IMG/VR virus record: IMGVR_UViG_3300022198_000012
Span: 1-64,000 of that record
Reading direction: 5' to 3' (one strand)
Origin: a virus
DNA length: 64,000 nucleotides
Every line of letters begins with the position of its first letter. Positions within the stretch are counted from its first letter, which is position 1. The position numbers and the translations under genes were made by a program. Under the pieces are notes generated by a model, which saw nothing but the letters and a program-made list of their open reading frames with translations, ran no database searches and was not told where the DNA came from. This document shows, one piece after another, positions 33,332 to 42,178 of this stretch.

Positions 33332-33847
33332 TTATAGCTGTCTTACCTCTAGGGCAACGAACCCGGAAGCCTCTAACACTTCTTGAGAAATTAAAGACGG
33401 AATACCAGCCATCACTCCATTCATTTCCAATTTATCGTACTGAGGATACAGTATGCACATTTCAGCTATTGCTTCCTCGTTCCACATATTGGCTTCAGCT
33501 GAAGTAAGTTGACCAGCTTGTACAAGTTGCTCCATTTTTTTGACTAAATTCTTATACTCTATTCTATTTAAAACTCTCCAGACTATATGCTTGTCAAAGG
33601 TAATCGAGGTAACATACACCTCTCCAAATTGACTCTTCCACTGCTTGATCATTCCAGCAGTTGGGCCACCTTCCCAAATTTCTTCTGCGTCGTCTAGATC
33701 TTCTACTTGCTTATTCGGTTGCTCAACAACTGATTCAATCTCCTCTTGATTTTGAGTTTCCTCTGTTGTATAAGTTAGAGCTTCTTCTGTTCCTACTGTT
33801 TCTGCAAATTCTGGATTTGAACTTACTGTTACTTTTCTACCTGACAT
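33332..33847 (-). CDS. Tail assembly chaperone-like protein (first of two)
   Basis: A 171-aa protein. The N-terminal 60 residues are Glu/Thr-rich and probably disordered. The rest is a compact alpha/beta domain (FGEVYVTSITFDKHIVWRVL, then LVKKMEQLVQAGQLTSAEA, then EMCILYPQYDKLEMNGVMA) that resembles the downstream gene product. ATG 33847 has a CTTAATAGA-type weak leader with AAGGAG just upstream. Position between tube and tape-measure genes supports the chaperone role. Confidence 0.6.
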   Translation of the reverse strand: MSGRKVTVSSNPEFAETVGTEEALTYTTEETQNQEEIESVVEQPNKQVEDLDDAEEIWEGGPTAGMIKQWKSQFGEVYVTSITFDKHIVWRVLNRIEYKNLVKKMEQLVQAGQLTSAEANMWNEEAIAEMCILYPQYDKLEMNGVMAGIPSLISQEVLEASGFVALEVRQL

Positions 33848-33902
33848 TTTTTCTCCTTAATAGACATTTGATAAAACAAAATACATTATACAATATTATT
33901 TA

Positions 33903-34886
33903 TTATAAAGCAACTGTGTTAGTGCCAAACATATGGTTTGTAACGTCAATTTCATAAACTCCTTCTGAGTTGACTTGACCTACTATTGGCTCTTCCATTT
34001 CTGTTGTTGTTAATTTATTCTTAATAAATCCAAGATCAACTTCGCTATAATAGAAGTCTCTTGCTATAAACTGATAGTTCTCAACTATTGGAGATCCTCC
34101 TGCGGCATACGTTGTTGCCATGCTCATTAGTTGGACCTCTTGTATAATAGTTTTCATTGGACTAACTTTATTGTCTGTTCCAGACCTAACTAATCTTTCA
34201 TTTACATCTGAAATTATCATTCTATCTAAATTATTTTCTATAACTTTTTCTTCAGAATTTAGAAAATCTTTTGGAGAAAGAGATACCTCTTCCAATCCAT
34301 GCATGATAATAAAATTAAATGGCGGATGAGCACTAAATATATTTTTATTTGAATCTATAATATTTTTAGAAAATGGATCTGAAGTCACTCTATCAAGCTG
34401 ACTGTATGACCAATACTTTTGAATATTTTTTTCATCTTGCAGGCTGCGAAGTCTAGCTTGATCTGAATTATTGTTTACTGATCTCAAAGTAGATCTTACA
34501 TCAGCGTTTGAGGATCTAGGATCTGGATTATTAACTCTTTTTTCAGTTGCTTTTTCTATAAGATCTGTCATTCTTCTTGGATATCTTGTATATACAGAAA
34601 ACTCTCCAGTTATCAATCTTGTGCCGTACAACATTGCGTCATAGTTGTATGACCAAAAACCATAGAGTGGTTGCTTTTCCTGTCTTATTATATAGGCAAA
34701 AGAAACTATATCCAGTTCATCTTCTTCATCGAATAGTCCGTCAATATAAACTCTTATATCTTCGCCACTAAAAAAGTAATCGTAATAATTGCTAAACTTT
34801 TTACTGCTTGAGTCTGCGTTTCCCGCCCAAGCTAAGTCTATCTTTTCGGATAGAGGATCAAATCTATAATCAGAATTATAAGCCAT
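33903..34886 (-). CDS. Tube-like tail protein (third tube paralogue)
   Basis: A 327-aa protein two bases after the second tube-like gene. It keeps the same core signature as the two tube-like proteins: FSGEDIRVYIDG, then IIRQEKQPLYGFWSYNYDAM and TRLITGEFSVYTRYPRRM. About 100 Ser/Arg/Asn-rich residues follow and the PPFNF segment is shared. It may be a tail terminator, tube initiator or minor tube protein. The call rests on the shared pattern with its neighbours. Confidence 0.6.
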   Translation of the reverse strand: MAYNSDYRFDPLSEKIDLAWAGNADSSSKKFSNYYDYFFSGEDIRVYIDGLFDEEDELDIVSFAYIIRQEKQPLYGFWSYNYDAMLYGTRLITGEFSVYTRYPRRMTDLIEKATEKRVNNPDPRSSNADVRSTLRSVNNNSDQARLRSLQDEKNIQKYWSYSQLDRVTSDPFSKNIIDSNKNIFSAHPPFNFIIMHGLEEVSLSPKDFLNSEEKVIENNLDRMIISDVNERLVRSGTDNKVSPMKTIIQEVQLMSMATTYAAGGSPIVENYQFIARDFYYSEVDLGFIKNKLTTTEMEEPIVGQVNSEGVYEIDVTNHMFGTNTVAL

Positions 34887-34887
34887 T

Positions 34888-35601
34888 TTATACTCTATAT
34901 ACTTCTTCTATAAAATTGCTATAGATAGTTGTTATTGGTAGACCTTCTTCGGCTGAATCTCCAAATATATTCCTATTTCTTTGAGCTGTTCTTTCAGCTT
35001 CTATGTCACCTAATTTTGTCATTTCTTTTTCATTTATCATTCTTGTTATTGGCTGGATTCCTCTGGCCATAAAAGTGTAGGTTTGCTCTGTCAAAATGTC
35101 ATCAATTGACATTGTTTGACCTTCGTCAACTATTGTTACGCCATATATTTTCATCTTTGATGCACTGCCATATTCATTAAAGAATGTAAACACAATGTCA
35201 AATGGCGGAAGCATGTCTGCTAGTGGCGCAAAGAATCCATTTGATCTAGAAAGATAGTTCTTATATTCCTCTATTTTATACCAAGAATATTCGTTAAATA
35301 CCGTAAAGATAAGTGATCCAGCTATTGTTCTTGAACCCTTTATAAACCCTCTTACATTTGCGTGCCCAAGAGTTCTTACTGGCGAATTCTCTCTATGTAT
35401 AGAATAAGATACAGTTTGAAGTTCGCCTAGCTCTAAGTAGGTTCCAGTACTTTGAGTCTCGCCCATTGGGGGAAGAACCATTGTTGCAACAATATCTGTT
35501 CCCGAAAAAGAAACATTATTTAAGGCAGCATCAAATTCAGGTTTTTGGGCACTAGGATTTACGTCAGAAATTTGACTAGGCCTACTAATAATAACTGCCA
35601 T
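34888..35601 (-). CDS. Tail tube protein paralogue 2
   Basis: A 237-aa protein clearly related to the next gene to the right. The shared order is FSGTDIVATMVL, the SIHRENSPVRTLGHANVRGF segment, IAGSLIFTVF, PPFDIVFTFFNEYG, IYGVTIVDEG, MSIDDI and YTFMARGI. These are tube-type beta-barrel proteins that stack as rings inside the sheath. A strong hairpin separates this gene from the first tube gene, so the two may be expressed at different levels. Confidence 0.75.
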   Translation of the reverse strand: MAVIISRPSQISDVNPSAQKPEFDAALNNVSFSGTDIVATMVLPPMGETQSTGTYLELGELQTVSYSIHRENSPVRTLGHANVRGFIKGSRTIAGSLIFTVFNEYSWYKIEEYKNYLSRSNGFFAPLADMLPPFDIVFTFFNEYGSASKMKIYGVTIVDEGQTMSIDDILTEQTYTFMARGIQPITRMINEKEMTKLGDIEAERTAQRNRNIFGDSAEEGLPITTIYSNFIEEVYRV

Positions 35602-35620
35602 TATTGTTCCTTAAAAGTAA

Positions 35621-35656
35621 GATGGTGCACGAAGGCCCCCACCCTCATGCACCATC
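35621..35656 (-). terminator. Hairpin between two tube genes; terminator or attenuator
   Basis: A perfect 9-bp inverted repeat (gatggtgca at 35621-35629, tgcaccatc at 35648-35656) encloses an 18-base G/C-rich loop that can pair further. On the minus strand it is followed by TTACTTTTAA, a weak T tract. It lies between the stop of the first tube gene and the start of the second, as expected for partial termination after an abundant protein. Confidence 0.65.
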
Positions 35657-35678
35657 GAACAGATAACTTGTTATTTAA

Positions 35679-36374
35679 TTACGGACGAATAACTCCGGAT
35701 GTGTTTGGCAAGTTTACAGCATTGCCAGCCACGATATCGCTTAGAGTATTGCCGTCTTTTTCAAGTTGGCTTGTTGCAATTGTGTACATTGGACCAAGCT
35801 CTCTTGCAACGTAGGTCATGGTCTCTTCGATGACGATGTCATCCATTGAGGCGCCTGATCCTTCGTTAAGAAGCTCAACTCCGTATATCGATCTTACAGC
35901 TGCGTTGCCATATTCATTGACAAATGTAACTGTGATATCGAATGGTGGGATTTGGTCTGCGTAGTAAGGGACTTTCTTCTGGATATCTCTTGTCCAGTTG
36001 TTTCCGCCTTGAACGCCTGGAATTCCTCTACCCAAAGACGATGTATCGCCTGGAAGAGTATTATGGGCTCTTGTGTAGAAGTCCATTGGCTTATTGTTGG
36101 CGTAGTTTTTCTCCAGCATTGTGTAAAGAGCTGGGCGATCAAATACTGTGAAGATCAATGAGCCTGCAATTCCGCGCTTACCTCTTGAGAATGAGCGTGG
36201 ATTTGGTGAACCCATTGTGTAGATTGGTGCCTTTTCTCTTGTTACTGAGAAAGTAATTCCTGAAAGTGCACCAATTTCAATACCACCAAAAGTGGCGACA
36301 ATGTCGGCACCTGAGAATGTGGTATATGTGTTTAGATACTTGTTGACAGAATTGTCATAAGTTTCTGCGGCCAT
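35679..36374 (-). CDS. Major tail tube protein candidate
   Basis: A 231-aa protein with the tube pattern FSGADIVATFGG, REKAPIYTMGSPNPRSFSRG, IAGSLIFTVF, PPFDITVTFVNEYG and SMDDIVIEETMTYVAREL. It lies directly after the sheath gene, the usual sheath-tube order, and is followed by a terminator-like hairpin, which suits the most abundant tube subunit. ATG 36374 has GGAGGGT upstream. It shares about the same core with the next two genes. Confidence 0.8.
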   Translation of the reverse strand: MAAETYDNSVNKYLNTYTTFSGADIVATFGGIEIGALSGITFSVTREKAPIYTMGSPNPRSFSRGKRGIAGSLIFTVFDRPALYTMLEKNYANNKPMDFYTRAHNTLPGDTSSLGRGIPGVQGGNNWTRDIQKKVPYYADQIPPFDITVTFVNEYGNAAVRSIYGVELLNEGSGASMDDIVIEETMTYVARELGPMYTIATSQLEKDGNTLSDIVAGNAVNLPNTSGVIRP

Positions 36375-36400
36375 TTAGTTACCCTCCAATCGGTAATTTA

Positions 36401-37648
36401 TTATACGTTAATGGCTATTTGCACCTGAATTGACTTTAGCTCAAATGCAGGTGTTAGTACGAGGTCTACAATCGCCTTGTTTTCTGCTGGAACATAAGTG
36501 ACATTGAAGTCGCTAGCCAGCAAGGCTCCTAATAGTTGCATACCTCTTAGTGCTGATGAGATCGCTGTTTCCATTGAGTTTCTCATTTGGACAGTCGATG
36601 GCTCACCAACAAACTTTTGACATGATTGACGAACAATGCTTGCAGCTTCGTTTACAATTCTCTTTGTCGAAAGACGAACGTAATCTGAGCTAGATGCAGA
36701 GAAGGTTACACCATCTCCAAAAACTGCAATCTTGTTGAAGTTAAGAATTACTGAGTTGACACCCTTATTGGCTATTGTCTCTTGCTGTGTTCTTGTTGGA
36801 ACATAACGAAGACCCTGAACATTATAGAGTGGCTTGTTTGTAATTGCTGAATATGAATTAAGGCGTGTTATTGCAGCTGCTGTTGTGCATGCTCCATTTG
36901 CGTAGCCAAAATCTGTTCCTGCAGCTGTTCCATAGCCAACTGGCTTTAGCTCAGTTGCTACAACTGTAAGGTATGGACCGTACTCTTTCAAGGCTGAATC
37001 TTCCTTGTCTGGAAGTGTTGACAGACCTAAATGAGAAGCTATCTGCGAAGGAGTCATAACTTCTTTTGTGCCAGAGTCGTAAGGCTTAATTCCCATTACT
37101 GCGATGCATGGGTGTGTATTCTCTGATATTTCCTTGACCTTTGCTGCTACCTTATATGCCCAGCTCTGAATTACTGTTGCACTATTGTTTGCATGGAAAC
37201 CATACTCAGTGTCATCAGGTGTTGCTGGATCTTCCCAGTCATCTGCTACTCCGCCCCTACCCCAAGGAACGATCACATCTGGAAGAACTGTTTCAGCGGC
37301 TGTGAATGCAGCGTCAAAGACTGATCCTCCGAATGAAGAACTTGTAACTGCAGATGTGCCGGTATGGGTCCATGCTGTGTCGGATGGCAGTGGGACCATG
37401 TATATTCTTTCTGCTCCACCGGCTACCAATTCAAGAAATGCCTTGTGAAGATCAGAACCCTCACCAAAGGCATCTATTACATCTTTTTCAGTTGTTGCCT
37501 GAACAACGTCTAGGTCGCTTACATTGCCTGTATCATCTGCTGTATCTCTCTTGGCGATTACGACAATTCTTGGACCGGCTGGCGTGTCAGTGCGAGAGAT
37601 GCTGTAGAAGCGATCTCTGATTAGCGTAGTTACTCCTGGTATAGCCAT
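36401..37648 (-). CDS. Tail sheath protein
   Basis: A 415-aa contractile tail sheath protein. It begins MAIPGVTTLIRDRFYSISR and has the sheath body plan: a nucleotide-like Rossmann start (GPRIVVIAKRD), a central variable domain and a conserved C-terminal half (PLYNVQGLRYVPTRTQQ, VNSVILNFNKIAVFGDG, YVRLSTKRIVNEAASIVRQ) with a closing beta strand (AFELKSIQVQIAINV). I chose ATG 37648, which has GGAGG upstream. A longer frame from TTG 37696 would put CGG in frame without any shift, so it is unlikely. Confidence 0.88.
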   Translation of the reverse strand: MAIPGVTTLIRDRFYSISRTDTPAGPRIVVIAKRDTADDTGNVSDLDVVQATTEKDVIDAFGEGSDLHKAFLELVAGGAERIYMVPLPSDTAWTHTGTSAVTSSSFGGSVFDAAFTAAETVLPDVIVPWGRGGVADDWEDPATPDDTEYGFHANNSATVIQSWAYKVAAKVKEISENTHPCIAVMGIKPYDSGTKEVMTPSQIASHLGLSTLPDKEDSALKEYGPYLTVVATELKPVGYGTAAGTDFGYANGACTTAAAITRLNSYSAITNKPLYNVQGLRYVPTRTQQETIANKGVNSVILNFNKIAVFGDGVTFSASSSDYVRLSTKRIVNEAASIVRQSCQKFVGEPSTVQMRNSMETAISSALRGMQLLGALLASDFNVTYVPAENKAIVDLVLTPAFELKSIQVQIAINV

Positions 37649-37765
37649 GTTATTTTTAAACCTCCGACTAGGATATGGGGCATTGCGAGTCTTCAAATAT
37701 AGTAACAGATAACTTATAAAAATAACTCGGAGACTGTTGATGCGTGTTTGTTTTTATATATATTA

Positions 37766-38566
37766 TCATGAATTTGGCGTTGCTGTTTGCTGCAAATCCA
37801 CTATACTGACCGTAGTGCCCTCGTAGTTTGGGGTGGCTGGTTGATTTATTAATTCTTGCTCGTAAGCCATTCCTAATCTTACGTCTAGGGCAACTGATTC
37901 CACCGTAGAGGCTTTTGCAGCAAAGGTTTTTTCGGTTGTAAGCATGTAGGTTACTGTTCTTTTGTGAACGTCTTTTTGGTCCCTATTTACCTCAGAGTCA
38001 GATAACCTTCTGGAATATGTTAATTCTGATGCTCCTATTTTTTTAAAGATTGGCGTATACTCCAGCATGAAGTTCTCAAATGTCTCTATTAAAGATTCGA
38101 CTAGGTAGGCGTTATCGTGGTCGTCGTCTATTGAATTTGGATTAGAACCTAATCTTTTGCCGACCGGAGACATTGCTGTAAATGCGATTATATTTTGAAA
38201 TCTTTGACCATATATATAGACGTCATTGCTTGTTATCTGTCTCATTCTTGGCTTTGGCTCAACAGAATGAGTCTTTCTTAGCTCTAAAGAATAAGTGATT
38301 ATTGCATCTGTGTCTTCATATCTGCCTGTTGTCTGACCAGTTTCTGGATCTATATAATTTGGATTAAACCATGTAAAAGCTGGATCTCCACTTGAAGAAG
38401 ATTTAATTGGATAATTTGGAAATGATTCTTCCCAGATACTTTTAACTGTAGCTATAAACTCAAGATAACTTAAATTACCCTCAGACTGAAGTGGCTGAGC
38501 AAATTTTAATTTTGTATACGAATCGGTTCCACCAAATCTTGGCCAACTTATTGCGTCTTGTGCCAT
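37766..38566 (-). CDS. Neck/tail structural protein, family not recognised
   Basis: A 266-aa protein between the two sheath-type genes. It has a Trp/Phe-rich N-terminus (SWPRFGGTDSYTKLKF), a stretch FTWFNPNYIDPETGQTTGRY, and a central region with VYIYGQRFQNIIAFTAMSP and FENFMLEYTPIFKKIGA. It ends in a Thr/Ala-rich tail. Size and position fit a tail terminator or neck protein, but no motif settles it. Its start overlaps no other gene; the next gene ends one base upstream. Confidence 0.5.
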   Translation of the reverse strand: MAQDAISWPRFGGTDSYTKLKFAQPLQSEGNLSYLEFIATVKSIWEESFPNYPIKSSSSGDPAFTWFNPNYIDPETGQTTGRYEDTDAIITYSLELRKTHSVEPKPRMRQITSNDVYIYGQRFQNIIAFTAMSPVGKRLGSNPNSIDDDHDNAYLVESLIETFENFMLEYTPIFKKIGASELTYSRRLSDSEVNRDQKDVHKRTVTYMLTTEKTFAAKASTVESVALDVRLGMAYEQELINQPATPNYEGTTVSIVDLQQTATPNS

Positions 38567-38567
38567 A

Positions 38568-40163
38568 CTATGCTCCTGGACCTGCGGCTAATGATAAATC
38601 AATTTTCTTTAATCCCAAAGAAGATATTACATTAATATAAAGTATTATAACACCTTTTTCTGTTGGATCTGGTTTTGCCTTGAATTCAAAATCAACTATT
38701 ATTTTATCTTTTTTCATTGAGCTCAGAAGAGAGCTAACTGAAGAAACTATTGTGTCATATCCAAACTTGCCTATTGTATCGTAACCGTATCCTTTTATTT
38801 TACTTGCAAGATAAGATACAAGCCTAATTTGTGGAAGCTTGCTAAAAGTTGAATTCATCGCAGCCATAGTAAAGTCATTAGTCAAATACACCTCAAATGG
38901 TTGAGATCGTCTAGCTTTATTGCTTCTATATATTGTATTGACTCCTATTAGCTCTAGTCTTTTCATTTCAGATGTATTTAGACTTGAGCCGAAAAGGGAT
39001 ATTGCTCCAGGTATTCTTTTTCTTATCATTCCAATATTTAATGGATTTGATGCTACCAAACCTGCGACTGCTGCAGACACAGAATTTGTATACGAAAAGT
39101 CTAAATGCGAATGAGAAAAAACAGCTTCCCCATAAACTGGAATAACATATCTGCCTTTATCAGAGGTGATTTGGCCCAAAGAATTAAATTCAGTTAATTT
39201 ATTTGTAATAACAGAATTGGCTTCAAGTATATCTATATCAGAAGACGAGACTCCTCTTGTTTTAGATCCGATTATTCCAACCTGCACGTATCCCGTTGTA
39301 TTGTGAAATTCATCTAAATAATTTGACAATTGAGTAATAAAATCTGGCCCACCAGTTGAAATAATAGATGTTTCAAGTGGAACTATTATGTCTATAAAAT
39401 CAAGCTCAGATAAAACAGAATATGTTTGTTCCAATCTTTCATAATATCTTTCATAAAATGTTTGCGAAGATGGAGTAGCTAAACCAACATCAAAATAATT
39501 TACCGAAACTAATCTTTGATCAAAATCTTGAACATACTCAAACATTGGCGCAGCAGAACAAATAAATATACTTCTTGCTCCAGCTCCGTATGCGTCAAAT
39601 ACGCCCCTTAATAGCGGACTATTGTTATCGCCTCTCAGCAAGTCTACTGCGTGTTGAACGGATCGAATTTTTACTGGACTGTTAAGTTCTAGTCCATCGC
39701 CATGCCCAACTAGCAAAACAGATTGCATGTTTGAAGAATTTAGATCTTCATAGGATGGCCTATAGGTGATGCTACTTGATCTATTTCCCATTGGAACAGT
39801 TGGCTGCAGATTGTACTGAGAATCTTTTACTTCAAAACTAGATTCTATAATAATTTCTAAAGTATCTTTGAATGTCTTTGCAATTACTGTATATTTTCCA
39901 GGAAAAAGATTTTCTGGTATTTTATAATTAAAAACAAATTCAGAGTTAGCGCTTTTTTCTATGTAGGCATTGGGGTCCGGCGTTGCGTTTGTAAAAAGAT
40001 AGGATATTGGATTTAAAATTATTGAAGAAAATCTATTATCGCCTCTTGTAATTCCTATCGTAACATCTATGGGCGTAGCCTGATTTGTTGGATCATAGGC
40101 TGATCCATTGTCAACAAAAAGAAATTTGATTTTTATTAAATCATTTTTTTTAACTATTAACAT
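38568..40163 (-). CDS. Second sheath-like protein with an N-terminal Ig-like domain
   Basis: A 531-aa protein. Residues 1-110 form a beta domain (DVTIGITRGDNRFSS, KYTVIAKTFKDTLEI). The rest follows the sheath plan: SVLLVGHGDG, then SVQHAVDLLRGDNNSPLLRG, DAYGAGARSIFICSAAP, DFIDIIVPLETSII, a SAAVAGLVASNP segment, and near the C-terminus MAAMNSTFSKLPQIRLVSYL and a long helix. It is clearly divergent from the main sheath. It could cap the sheath at the neck or be a minor sheath. No CGG in frame. Confidence 0.6.
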   Translation of the reverse strand: MLIVKKNDLIKIKFLFVDNGSAYDPTNQATPIDVTIGITRGDNRFSSIILNPISYLFTNATPDPNAYIEKSANSEFVFNYKIPENLFPGKYTVIAKTFKDTLEIIIESSFEVKDSQYNLQPTVPMGNRSSSITYRPSYEDLNSSNMQSVLLVGHGDGLELNSPVKIRSVQHAVDLLRGDNNSPLLRGVFDAYGAGARSIFICSAAPMFEYVQDFDQRLVSVNYFDVGLATPSSQTFYERYYERLEQTYSVLSELDFIDIIVPLETSIISTGGPDFITQLSNYLDEFHNTTGYVQVGIIGSKTRGVSSSDIDILEANSVITNKLTEFNSLGQITSDKGRYVIPVYGEAVFSHSHLDFSYTNSVSAAVAGLVASNPLNIGMIRKRIPGAISLFGSSLNTSEMKRLELIGVNTIYRSNKARRSQPFEVYLTNDFTMAAMNSTFSKLPQIRLVSYLASKIKGYGYDTIGKFGYDTIVSSVSSLLSSMKKDKIIVDFEFKAKPDPTEKGVIILYINVISSLGLKKIDLSLAAGPGA

Positions 40164-40538
40164 TTATTTTGTCTCTTCTTTTGTTGCCCCAACTGCCCAA
40201 AAAACTATTTTACCACCTCTTCCCCTTCTCGGGGAGCAAGCGTCTATAACGTACATTGTCTGTTGACCAAAATTGTTTGGAAGCTTTTCGTATATTCTAT
40301 CGCCTTCTTTTGGATTAACAGAAGCTTCAAAAAAGTATACTACCTCTGAATTTACTGATATTCCTTCATCTAGTTCTTGGGCGAGTTTGGCGTTTGCTGC
40401 TCCAGATGTATATACGTTCCTTGTTGTTACTCTTTCTAAGGAATCTTTATAGTTTCCATTTGCCATGATTCTCTGGATGTAAACATCATGACCCCAACTT
40501 GATAGTATTTTTTTGAATGTTTTTTCAAGATTAATCAT
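40164..40538 (-). CDS. Head-tail connector or head-completion candidate
   Basis: A 124-aa beta-rich protein (VVYFFEASVNPKEGDRIYE, QQTMYVIDACSPRRGRGGK, IVFWAVGA), the size and fold expected for small head-completion or tail-completion proteins. It ends one base before the sheath-like gene and overlaps the upstream connector-like gene by 8 bases. No decisive motif; call based on size, beta content and position. Confidence 0.5.
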   Translation of the reverse strand: MINLEKTFKKILSSWGHDVYIQRIMANGNYKDSLERVTTRNVYTSGAANAKLAQELDEGISVNSEVVYFFEASVNPKEGDRIYEKLPNNFGQQTMYVIDACSPRRGRGGKIVFWAVGATKEETK

Positions 40539-41436
40539 AGCTTCTTATGCCTCGTCTAGGCATAGGATCTTCTTTCGGAAGGATTTTTCTTCCGGGCCCA
40601 TACAATTCTCTATCTGAAAGATAATATACTTTTCCTGTTTCTGGATCAATATTCTTGCCAGATGTACCAATGCTTTCGGTTGGAAGACCTTTTGGCACCA
40701 TACCTCTTGGGCCTGTTTTACCTGCTAACATTTCTTTTCTTAAGGCTGCTGCTATTTGACACCATGTGGTTGCATTTCCTCTGGTGACTTCTATTCTTGG
40801 AAGGTTTCTGGTTGTTACCGTCAGGTCTCCAAGCTGGACTGAAACATCATCATCTCCGCCATAAGAGTATGTTCTGCTTAAATCGCAAGCTGCAGCTGCT
40901 TTGATATACTCTAGTGCATTATACGGAAGGTCCGCACCTGTGGCGTCATCGTTTAACGAGTATATTTGTTTTACCTCAAGAGAATGACTGTATACTGCTT
41001 CTCCTATTTCAATTAGTGATGCTTCTGGAAAATATGCTTTTAATTCTTCTGGGTCTAAATATAGCGGGACTATATCTGGGGCAAAAGTTATCATTTCATC
41101 TGCTTTTAATATTACAGTAGGCTCGTATTCTTCTGTAGAGGTACTTACATAAAGCTGTTGATTCACGGTTATAGAAGTTCCACCACTTAGACTTCCAACA
41201 AATGTTATTTTATATGTATCAGCTACTGACGGGGTAAAGTCATAATAATATTCTGAATCCGATATTTTACCTGAAGTAGTGATGTTCTGAGTTACGACTA
41301 CAGTATCATCAGATTTTTTAATCGTTACAACTACAGCGACTGGAGTAACCGGTATTTGAGCTCCAGTTACTGGATTAGTGTCAACAAATTTAACTTTAAT
41401 TCTTACTGTGTCATTGACTAAAACGCTGGTAGCCAT
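40531..41436 (-). CDS. Head-tail connector-like protein with an N-terminal Ig-like domain
   Basis: A 301-aa protein. Residues 1-100 are a bacterial Ig-like beta domain (NDTVRIKVKFVDTNPVTGA, YKITFVGSLSGGTSITV). Residues about 120-215 are helical (DPEELKAYFPEASLIEIGEA, AAACDLSRTYSYGGDD) and resemble gp6-type head-tail adaptor proteins. The tail is Pro/Gly/Arg-rich and basic. It starts the neck-to-tail run. The same Ig-like start is seen in the neighbouring sheath-like protein. Confidence 0.55.
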   Translation of the reverse strand: MATSVLVNDTVRIKVKFVDTNPVTGAQIPVTPVAVVVTIKKSDDTVVVTQNITTSGKISDSEYYYDFTPSVADTYKITFVGSLSGGTSITVNQQLYVSTSTEEYEPTVILKADEMITFAPDIVPLYLDPEELKAYFPEASLIEIGEAVYSHSLEVKQIYSLNDDATGADLPYNALEYIKAAAACDLSRTYSYGGDDDVSVQLGDLTVTTRNLPRIEVTRGNATTWCQIAAALRKEMLAGKTGPRGMVPKGLPTESIGTSGKNIDPETGKVYYLSDRELYGPGRKILPKEDPMPRRGIRSYD

Positions 41437-41479
41437 AATATCTCCATAGTGTCAGGATACGTATTTATAGTAGCTATTT

Positions 41480-41773
41480 TTAGCTTAATATGGCTATTTC
41501 ACTGTTGTCGGTAATTGCTATAGATTCAACAGAAACCAAGGCGGATACGTCTTCATCCAAAACTTCTACGGTAACATATCCGGAAGGACTGACCTCCATC
41601 GATACAACTGCTATTGTCGTGTAATTTGAATAGTCTTCTTGGCCGCCAATTAAAATTGCAATATTATTTAATATTATTGGAGAAGAAAGGCCTTGGGCGT
41701 ATATGACCAAAGTGCCAGTATACGAATAGTTAGGTTGATTATAGTTTATTGCATCGCTATACAGCATCGGCAT
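41480..41773 (-). CDS. Small beta-rich structural protein
   Basis: A 97-aa protein, almost entirely beta-prone with many Ile/Val/Ser (GTLVIYAQGLSSPIILNNI, YVTVEVLDEDVSALVSVES). It is the most upstream minus-strand gene of the neck run and faces a divergent plus-strand gene. It may be a decoration or neck protein. Family not recognised. Confidence 0.5.
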   Translation of the reverse strand: MPMLYSDAINYNQPNYSYTGTLVIYAQGLSSPIILNNIAILIGGQEDYSNYTTIAVVSMEVSPSGYVTVEVLDEDVSALVSVESIAITDNSEIAILS

Positions 41774-41845
41774 CTTCTTTGAGTAGTGATCATTTTATTG
41801 GCTTATCATTGTCATTTTAATTTTAAAATTTATCATTGCGGACTT

Positions 41846-41875
41846 TTGGCATTTCTATACTTTTTGCGATATACT
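41846..41875 (+). promoter_or_regulatory. Sigma70-like promoter for the zinc-ribbon gene
   Basis: TTGGCA at 41846-41851 and TATACT at 41870-41875 are separated by 18 bases. The gene start at 41908 follows with AAGGAG about eight bases ahead of its ATG. Neighbouring minus genes diverge from here. Confidence 0.55.
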
Positions 41876-41907
41876 ATATAGTAATATGTACAAATAAGGA
41901 GCTCATT

Positions 41908-42141
41908 ATGTCGGCATGGAAAGAATTTAAGAAAAAAATAGGAAATACACCAATAGCGCTTTTAGATGCACAAAGTAAGGTTTCAGAAGAAGTGGCAAAA
42001 GAAAGAATGGATATTTGTGAAGGCTGCGAGCATTTAGTTGCAACCACTAAACAATGTAGGAAGTGCGGCTGCTTTATGAAATTGAAAGTAACCCTTAAAA
42101 GAGCTCACTGTCCAATCGACAAATGGGGAACTGTCGAATAG
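41908..42141 (+). CDS. Small zinc-ribbon protein (DUF6171-like)
   Basis: A 77-aa protein with two Cys pairs and a closing Cys: CEGCEHL near residue 36, CRKCGCFMKLK near 53 and CPIDKW near 70, which makes a zinc ribbon. This small family is widespread in aquatic phages; its role is unknown. I chose ATG 41908 rather than the upstream ATG 41836 because AAGGAGCTCATT precedes it and a good promoter lies between the two. It is a plus-strand gene inside a minus-strand block. Confidence 0.75.
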   Translation: MSAWKEFKKKIGNTPIALLDAQSKVSEEVAKERMDICEGCEHLVATTKQCRKCGCFMKLKVTLKRAHCPIDKWGTVE

Positions 42142-42178
42142 TCGTTGGCATTAAGCTTCTTTATCGCAAAAACTCTTT

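Noticed and set aside
32702-33847. -1 frameshift between the two tail-assembly-chaperone-like genes
   Set aside because: Each has its own start and stop, three bases apart; no slippery sequence at the junction; the second starts with a normal ATG.
36401-37696. Sheath gene starting at TTG 37696
   Set aside because: The extra 16 codons contain an in-frame CGG with no frame change and no ribosome site; ATG 37648 has GGAGG.
42142-42178. Terminator between the zinc-ribbon gene and the PhyH-like gene
   Set aside because: Only an AAAAA-CTC-TTTTT repeat of five A:T pairs is seen; too weak to call.
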